Assembly: GCA_033032865.1 (NCBI GenBank)
Contig: JAWHQI010000004.1
Span: 28,378,001-28,442,000, forward strand
DNA: 64,000 nt
Source of the DNA: Dactylorhiza incarnata
Taxonomy: Eukaryota > Streptophyta > Magnoliopsida > Asparagales > Orchidaceae
Direction of reading: 5' to 3'
Positions within the stretch are counted from its first letter, which is position 1, and each line of letters begins with the position of its first letter. Below the pieces are notes generated by a model. The model was not told the DNA's origin. It saw only the letters and a program-made list of their open reading frames with translations, and made no database searches. A program made the translations under genes and the position numbers. Positions 57,624 to 64,000 of this stretch are shown in pieces.

Positions 57624-59349
57624 CACCCCCAGACTTACCTATTTGCGCGTCCCGAGCAAACAAATCCGGCGGAGTAGGAAAAGCATAGCTAGCCAAAAAA
57701 TTGCAAACATGGAATAGAATGCGAAGTTGCATACAAGTGTGCATAGAAGTTCATTAGAAGAAGTTTCAACATATGCTAGCTAATTTATAAAAGTGTAAAT
57801 GCGTAAAAAGAAATTTATTTTTACTCAAAAATGGAATATTGGTGAATCTCATGGTCACGCGTAGTACGAAAGTAAGCAAGTCGCGAAGGTGAATGTTACC
57901 CAAGACCGGAACTCGGAATTATCTCCGTTGAAATCCATCAACATCGAGAACCATAAGCTCGCCCTGTCACACTCTCTCCACGACGCTAGTGAACTCACAA
58001 GATGAATCAATAGGACTTTGGGTTTACACGAGGCTTAGGTTACGGTTTGGAATGCAAAGATAAATGTGAAGGCTAATCGCAACCCAAAAGAGCACACAAA
58101 AGTGCTAAATCATAGCAGCCCCAATAATACACGTGTAACACACCCCCAGACTTGACTTTGAAACGGGGTGTGCACACGGCCTACAACAATCAATACTATT
58201 ATATGCTTCAATTAAAGCGCTAGGGATATATATATATATATTTTTCTTTTTCTTTTCTTTTTATCCCCAAATCAAATAGCACAATTCTCAGCACATAGAC
58301 ATTTTTAAAACTTCCACATCAACACTGAAGTTTCGCATCACCGCACCGCATTGGAAAATTACAATTCATAAATGCTTTTAGCTAAATTTTGATTGCGATA
58401 ATAGGATTAGCTTTTAGGCCTTGGTGAAGTATGGTGGAGCTGAACCAAAAGGTTGGGTAGGCACAAAATGGGCTAGCAACGGTTAGCATATAGGAAAGGT
58501 AAAACAAAGCTCAAGCTTGCCAAAAAGATTGCCTACGTCACGCTCAACTTGAAAATCGTTCGCACCCATGCTTCGAGAGTCGCTTGGGGCAAGTTCTTAG
58601 CCCCCGAGAAAGGTAATCCTTCCTCCCGACTCGAGCAACACGAACCTCGTGCTCGCCTACACACAATACCACGCTACCGCTAGATTCAACCACATTCACC
58701 ATTTTGAGTAAAATAAATTAAAATTTACGCAAATCTACTAATTATAAATTAGAAGCATAAATAAAAACTAATTCTACTCAAATTCCTAAGCAAAACACGC
58801 GTGCTCAACTAGAGCACTGCAGGAGTCAACATTCCACTCCATCTTGCAATTAATTTGGCTAATACAACAATTTCTACATCACAACCAAGAAATGAGTATA
58901 CAGGAGCATACAAACAAGCGAGTGCGCGCTAAAGTGGGTGCTGTGAAGTGCAATGAAAATGAACAAAAACTTAAATAGAAGCTTCTAGTATGCCGTGCAG
59001 TAGTGCACGTGAGCGGGTAAACAAAACTACTCACCCCCAAACTTAAACTAAACAATCTAATGCCAAATATGACTATAAAATTCAAAATAAAGCTAAGGAA
59101 AGAGAGTACCCAATGCTCAGCAAGTGAGCATACCAGAAGTTTGGCGTGTGAATCAAGACAAAGCTGCAGCGTCAGCCATCCAGAAGAAGGACCTGCAGGG
59201 GTCAGCTCCACAAAAACAAAAGAAAATATACAAACTAAAATAAAGTAAAACTAACTAAACAAACTAGATAAACTGAAATAACAAGAAAAGTAAGATAACT
59301 ACTGGGTTTATTGTCCTCCCAGCATGACTTATTCAACTTTAAAGCAGTT
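57624..59349 (-). other. I 3' non-coding region
   Basis: The polypurine tract (minus TAAGTCTGGGGGTG) is at 57624-57638. Further near-identical tracts lie at 58141-58156 and 59032-59047. Blocks 57890-58090 and 58430-58720 match parts of the F non-coding region. A pyrimidine run is at 58240-58262. No gene seen. Confidence 0.7.
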
Positions 59350-60591
59350 CTAGCTAATGGGTCTATGAAAAAGGAAATGTACAGGTAACTGTTCTAATAT
59401 GCGTTTTGGTAGCGGGTACCGATACGACGACAGAACAGTTACTCCCCTACCTAAATAATAATACCTGCTTAACACAGGTAGAGGAAATAGGAAGTAAGAA
59501 GAGGAGGAAGGCTGGTCCTCACTCGTCTCACCACAAAATAAATCCTTGCCCAGCAAGGTGTCGTCTCCAGGGAGGCAGCAGTAGGAGAAGGCAATGAATG
59601 AGGCTTCCTCTATGGAGGGGGAATCAACCTTCTCACCTAAGAGGATGCTCTCATCATTGACTTGAGCATCATGCTCCAAGTCCTCCTGGGGTACCAGTGA
59701 AGACTCAACCTGTACAGGCTCAGATGAAGAAGGGGGATCAAGAAACAAACAAGAAGAATGACTTAAATAAAAATCAAGCGGGGGAGTGGTCCCGGTCTCA
59801 CTCCCATCAGGTTGGGAGAGTAAAATAATGTTTGCATTGTCATCAATGCTACAAGGTTCGGCGGGATCAATAGTGGCCATGCCCAAGAGTTGGACTTCCT
59901 CCACCGGTGCTGAGGAAAGCTCCTCTTCACCTAGAAGGTTGTCCTCTTCCATAGGAGCAGGAATAACACATAGATCGCCAGCCTCATCCTGCGACACATC
60001 CTCAACAATGTCGTCAGAGACGAATGTAGTATGCACAACAGGGGGAGGAATAGTGCTTGGATAAATGTCAAGCACCGATTCCTCACAAAGAATTGAATCA
60101 ACACATGGTGATATATGCACAGGGGAGATAGGCTCAGCCATGTCAGAGCCTAGATCAGCCACACATCTGGTGACTGTGTCCACATCATACCCTTCAAAGC
60201 TTGAAGGTGAAATGGGTACATAACCAGATGTTGAAGGTGTGCTGCTAGAAGTATGAGTCGGGACGATCCGAATATTCAGCTCGTCATCCTCATCCAATTG
60301 GCGATGGAATGCAGCACAATCCTTCAAGGCATGATCCGTGCACTGACAAAACAAGCACTGCCTTGCGGGCTTCTTTGGCATAGCAGGTGCTGAAGCCGAA
60401 AAGAAGTATGACGGTAAAGGCGCAGCAGAATAGCCATAGGACTTACGCGCACCATATGGAGTACCAGACGAAGTCGGTGCTCCATATACTGGGCATTGAG
60501 TGCTAGGGCTATTATCTCCCTTTGGACATCTATCACTAGCATGAGTGATATCTCCACAAAAATGGCAACGAATATTAAACGAAGCCCACAT
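59350..60591 (-). CDS. I double zinc-knuckle protein, unknown
   Basis: An uninterrupted frame of about 413 codons from ATG 60591 (MWASFNIRC); a GTG- or ATG-led extension to 60654 is possible but adds a hydrophobic stretch without precedent in gag. Two CX2CX4HX4C knuckles lie near the N-terminus (CHFCGDITHASDRC and CLFCQCTDHALKDC), separated by about 60 residues rich in Ser, Tyr and Pro. Then comes a long acidic Ser/Pro/Glu-rich region without clear domain, and a basic C-terminus. There is no capsid domain. It is probably a gag-derived nucleic-acid-binding protein of a parasite element. It is the only long, intact frame in the window apart from the J gag. Confidence 0.65.
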   Translation of the reverse strand: MWASFNIRCHFCGDITHASDRCPKGDNSPSTQCPVYGAPTSSGTPYGARKSYGYSAAPLPSYFFSASAPAMPKKPARQCLFCQCTDHALKDCAAFHRQLDEDDELNIRIVPTHTSSSTPSTSGYVPISPSSFEGYDVDTVTRCVADLGSDMAEPISPVHISPCVDSILCEESVLDIYPSTIPPPVVHTTFVSDDIVEDVSQDEAGDLCVIPAPMEEDNLLGEEELSSAPVEEVQLLGMATIDPAEPCSIDDNANIILLSQPDGSETGTTPPLDFYLSHSSCLFLDPPSSSEPVQVESSLVPQEDLEHDAQVNDESILLGEKVDSPSIEEASFIAFSYCCLPGDDTLLGKDLFCGETSEDQPSSSSYFLFPLPVLSRYYYLGRGVTVLSSYRYPLPKRILEQLPVHFLFHRPIS

Positions 60592-60783
60592 AGTGTGAAG
60601 ATAAAAATGATTCAAAATAAAGAGAACTAGTGTGCACAATACTACACCTAACAATATTTACTAAAGCAACCTAATAAAAACAGGAAAACAGAATAAGAAA
60701 AAATAAAGCAAAAGAATGCAATACACAAATGGAAGGGTTTCTTTCTCAGATTCTCCCTCTTTAGAAAACTCACACGACTGTGT

Positions 60784-60801
60784 TCCCCAGCAACGGCGCC
60801 A
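60784..60801 (-). other. I primer binding site, tRNA-Asp
   Basis: Same 18-base tRNA-Asp 3' end as in F with one mismatch (G to A at 60789). It sits six bases from the 5' LTR. Confidence 0.85.
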
Positions 60802-60807
60802 AAAACT

Positions 60808-61602
60808 TGATGCGCAAATCTTAGCACACCGCTATAGGCGGTAGCAAGACTGCGGCACGAAACGGCAGTGTACCGATCGTTCAAGTAATATAAAATGTGG
60901 GAGTGAATCCCCAAGTATCGATCTCGAAGGACCATAGTAAGGTGGAGTTTACTATTGAGAAAGGACTTGAGATTGAAGTCCTTAAGTCGGATGGAATGCG
61001 GGAGAGTTGATTTGGCTTTTGGAAAATAAAAGAAAATACTACAACTACTCCTATGCAATGCCACTATGCAATGCTTCGCTTGGCGGGATGGATACTAGGC
61101 AGGCCTTGAGCGCACTGCATCGCAAGGGCGGATGGACGAGTAGGCAAGCGGAATCGAACTGTGCAGTCCTTGAGCGCGCTGCTTCGTTAGGCGAATGGAT
61201 TACACGGGCCACTATGCCATGCTTCTCTAGGCGGATGGGCGAGTAGGCATGCAGAGTGAGGGTCGCAAGCACCTCGTCGACAAGCACGCCACTAACAATT
61301 GCTAGTGCCGCACACGAACACGATAGCGGAATGGAAAATGGAAGGGGGCGCTCCTCACTTGCATAAACCACAAGATAATTTCACATAGACATGAAATGTA
61401 CTAAAATGCAATATAAGGGTTTTGCAATCATAGTTCATACACACACAATATTAAGATATAAAATACTACAAAATAGAGGGGGTGAGATTACAACCAAGGC
61501 ACGAAGTCTTGTCGGGATTCACGGTCGGAATCAAGGGTTGTCATGCCTTGTCTGAGCTCGGTCCACGACTGAAGTCCGGGGTACGGAGAGGAACTGTCAC
61601 TT
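60808..61602 (-). repeat. 5' LTR of I, cut by J
   Basis: Matches 56027-56817 of the 3' LTR closely and then stops at GTCACTT, where J begins. The rest of the LTR, including U3, should follow J beyond the window. Confidence 0.9.
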
Positions 61603-62903
61603 TGTTGGAACCATAGGTTTGATTTGAGTTAGGATCAACATCTAATCTCTAAAGTTCATCTATCTGATAACTTAAATCACATCATTCTAAAGAAAACATC
61701 TAATTAAATATAATGCGATCGAATCGGAGAAGAAAAGATAAAATTATCATAAGTCTTCTTGCGCTCGACGAACTGCTATCTGCGTTCGACGAACTGCTAC
61801 CGGCGTTCGACGATCAGCCTCAGCGCTCGACGCTTTCTCTAAAGCTCAGCAGGTCGACGAGATAAATCAAGATCGACGAAATCTATTCAGATCAAATCAA
61901 GTATATTTTATATAAAGAGAATTGCTTAGCACATCAAAAGATAAGCTCGGCTCGAGGAAAGCAAAGCTGAGTTCGACGAAATTCTATACCTCTGTCAGTT
62001 CGACTAAAATATGATTTAGAGTTAACGGCTCTCTTATATATTATACAATATCTTTTGACTAATCTAGCCGTTGCAGCATTAAAGTTCATAGCCGTTTCTG
62101 ATGTGTCAAATCGACATACTTATCTTCCCAAGGAATGAAATTAAAGAGACTTTATCTCTTTCCATTTTCCCGGGCAAGAATTCAAAAAGTACTTCTCGGA
62201 TTATAAATACAAAAGAGAAGGAGATATACAAACAGAGATATAGAGACAACACAAAAACACAACACACTCTGGTTGCTAACATCTTCCTGCAGATTAAGAA
62301 CATCCTGAGACACAAATCACAACTACTTGCTCAGGATTACCATTGCATCAGAGGAAAGAAGTGTGTGAAAGAAGAGACCTCCAGAACTGTCAACAATCTG
62401 TATCAGACAGGGGGAGCTCGTCAATATCAGATCCATTCAGCACCACATCTGGATCTTCAAGAGTCTTCTTATACAGAGAAGAACATTTCAATTTCTGTGT
62501 TATTTTATTCCCTACCCCCATCTTGTACAGGGTTATTACTCCCTTCAAAAGTGAACTCCTGGTGACAGGTCACCTTAGCAAAAACCTGACTGTAGTGAAT
62601 TGGGCACCTGATCAAACCTCCAACGGTGTAAGGGCACCTGATCAAAAATCCTAGTGGATTCCTACCAGTGGGTAGAAGAGTAGATGTACCCAAGTTTTGG
62701 GGAACTACTATAGATCCTTGTGTCATCTGGATTGTATTTGTTTGCTTATGTTTTATGTTTTTATTTTTGCTGTGCACTCTTACTGTTTGTGAAAATTACT
62801 CACTCAGTAAACACATATAAATATACATATCATTTATTTTGAAATCAAAAACTTAATCAAGATCTTTCAAAAAGATAAATAAGAACTAGAACCTCTCCTT
62901 TCA
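61603..62903 (+). repeat. 5' LTR of J
   Basis: TGTTGGAACC to CTCCTTTCA; the right end is set by the primer site two bases on. U3 has TTCGACGAA-type motifs (61765-61995), including GCGTTCGACGAACTGC, and a TATA box at 62202. No partner LTR is available, so the ends rest on TG..CA and the broken I LTR. Confidence 0.75.
62202..62209 (+). promoter_or_regulatory. TATA box of J LTR
   Basis: TATAAATA about 210 bp downstream of the TTCGACGAA motifs, with an AGAGA-rich stretch following. Inferred from position. Confidence 0.5.
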
Positions 62904-62905
62904 AT

Positions 62906-63060
62906 TGGTATCAGAGGCTGGTGATTTTACCATTTCAATTTCTAGCATTTAATACTTTCAAAATTAAGACTTCTTTCGATTAGTATTAGAGAAATTGATT
63001 TGTCACACAGGTTAACACCTGAAATCACAAAGATCACTTTTAGTTCTTAGAATTTTCAAA
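62906..63060 (+). other. J primer binding site and leader
   Basis: TGGTATCAGAGG at 62906-62917 differs from the initiator tRNA-Met complement only at the last base. The leader to the gag ATG is 140 bp and AT-rich. Confidence 0.75.
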
Positions 63061-63972
63061 ATGGCACAAGAAATCCTTCTGTTTTCAGATCCACCTATAT
63101 TTAAGTTGGATAATATTTCTTTATGGCAAGTTAGAATCAGATTATATATGAATGCTATAGATGAAGAGATTTACAAATCTATTTTGACAGGACCCGTTCA
63201 TGCTGGCACTGATATATCTTCTTCAAAGAAAACTACCACTGATGCAGAGGCAAAAGCTATGCAGATCTTGACTCAATCAGTGTCAAAAGACACTATTCAA
63301 AGAATTGAAGACTGCACCTCTGCAAGAGGAATTTGGAACTCCCTCTCTAGGATGGTAAATGAACCTTCTTCCATCTCTTCAACTGATTGTATTTTTGATG
63401 CAGAACCATCAACAAACCTAAGTGAAGAAGAAGAGGAAGAAGAACTTAGAGCTAGAGCTTTCTGCATGATGGCCATAAATGGGTCATACCAAAATCCAGA
63501 TGCAAAAGCAGATCTAGGAAAGGTAAAAGAGGTAAAATCAAATCATAACTCTACCTCTAAAAATGTTTTTGAAATAACTCTCACAGATTCAATAACAACA
63601 GACAAAGAAATTAAAAGGAAGTTAATAAAGATAAATCATTTAACTTCTGAAAGTAACAAAACTGAAGAAAAATCAAAGACACAAAATAGATCAATTAAGG
63701 ATAAAATGCTTAATGATTGTAAAGAAAACTTTAAAATAATTTCAAACATATATTTTAATGACTACAAAAGAAAACTTTCAATTAGCATTAAAAATCAGAT
63801 TTTAAAATTCTTAAAACATATATTTCTAATAGAATTTTCAAAAGGTATTAAAAAGTTTTTCTCCATTAAACTCCATTCCAATTCTAAAACAACAAATCTA
63901 AAATTTACATGGATTGTTTCCATTGTAAAAACAATGTTAAAGACAACTTTGTATTCTTACAGACTTCTCTAA
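63061..63972 (+). CDS. J gag
   Basis: 303 codons, open throughout. The N-domain has LDNISLWQVRIRLYMNAID, a GPVHAGTD loop and RIEDCTSARGIWNSL, the same layout as G gag. An acidic run of eight residues (about residue 121) precedes FCMMAING. The C-terminal 150 residues are Lys/Ile/Asn-rich without a zinc knuckle, and may be an out-of-frame or decayed stretch rather than real gag. The end of the element is not visible. Confidence 0.65.
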   Translation: MAQEILLFSDPPIFKLDNISLWQVRIRLYMNAIDEEIYKSILTGPVHAGTDISSSKKTTTDAEAKAMQILTQSVSKDTIQRIEDCTSARGIWNSLSRMVNEPSSISSTDCIFDAEPSTNLSEEEEEEELRARAFCMMAINGSYQNPDAKADLGKVKEVKSNHNSTSKNVFEITLTDSITTDKEIKRKLIKINHLTSESNKTEEKSKTQNRSIKDKMLNDCKENFKIISNIYFNDYKRKLSISIKNQILKFLKHIFLIEFSKGIKKFFSIKLHSNSKTTNLKFTWIVSIVKTMLKTTLYSYRLL

Positions 63973-64000
63973 GTCAGTTTGAGCATTCTACTGTAGCTGC

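Larger units (their letters stand above)
56027..61602 (-). mobile_element. Athila-like element I, non-autonomous
   Basis: 3' LTR 56027-57623; 5' LTR 60808-61602, cut by J. The interior has a primer site, one ORF (60591-59350) and 1.7 kb non-coding. No protease or polymerase. The left flank CAACA (56022-56026) should recur right of its 5' LTR outside the window. LTR and non-coding parts are related to F and H. Confidence 0.88.
61603..64000 (+). mobile_element. SIRE-type copia element J, 5' part
   Basis: 5' LTR 61603-62903, primer site 62906, gag 63061-63972; the remainder is outside the window. Inserted into the 5' LTR of I after CACTT (61598-61602). Confidence 0.8.

Noticed and set aside
15300..61995. 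TTCGWCGAA as heat-shock elements
   Set aside because: TTC and GAA are three bases apart, whereas heat-shock elements need two (TTCnnGAA).
62101..62565. 154-codon plus-strand frame in J
   Set aside because: It lies in the LTR (R/U5 region) and has no recognisable domain.

Overview
The window is plant nuclear DNA made almost wholly of nested LTR retrotransposons. I recognise no host gene, tRNA or rRNA gene. The lineages present (Ty1/copia including SIRE-type, Athila-type and Tat-like Ty3/gypsy, and a Ty3 derivative with chromovirus-like termini) point to a seed plant with a large, repeat-rich genome; the species cannot be named from the sequence. Nearly every reading frame is broken, mostly by changes that look like C-to-T decay of methylated cytosine.

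Layout, left side. Copia element A (1-4746, + strand, 5' end outside the window) sits in a 3' LTR fragment of the long-LTR family D (4747-5855). That fragment abuts the gag of a Tat-like Ty3 element K (minus strand, 5856 to about 9086), which is itself split by a SIRE-type solo LTR (6028-7287, target duplication GGGGG).

Layout, main nest (9301 to about 61602). The outermost element is SIRE-like B (minus strand; 3' LTR 9301-10674, interior resuming at 55365). In it lies copia C (10833-55364, minus, TSD GATTA). In C lie the long-LTR non-coding element D (14971-51560, +, TSD CGTCT) and Athila-like solo LTR H (51719-53373, TSD CATGC). In the 5' LTR of D lie copia E (18723-34111, +, TSD CTTCG) and SIRE-like G (34168-43089, minus, TSD GGTGT). 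In E lies Athila-like F (23311-30399, minus, TSD TGTCT). The uninterrupted 3' LTR of D still shows the empty sites of E and G. B is also split at 56027 by Athila-like I (minus), whose 5' LTR is cut at 61603 by copia J, which runs off the right edge.

How the parts work together. None of the elements that can be judged is autonomous: A, C and E have broken gag-pol, F has gag and protease but no polymerase, G has gag plus an extra 3' ORF but no polymerase, I encodes one intact double zinc-knuckle protein, and D has about 5 kb LTRs around a 2.3 kb non-coding interior. Such elements would depend on proteins supplied from elsewhere.

The most unusual signal is in the LTRs. Several unrelated families carry arrays of short, CpG-containing, near-palindromic motifs upstream of the predicted TATA box, and some motifs (TTCGWCGAA, TCTCAGCGG) are shared between families that are not otherwise alike. 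All coordinates come from reading the sequence by eye; no alignment or database search was run.
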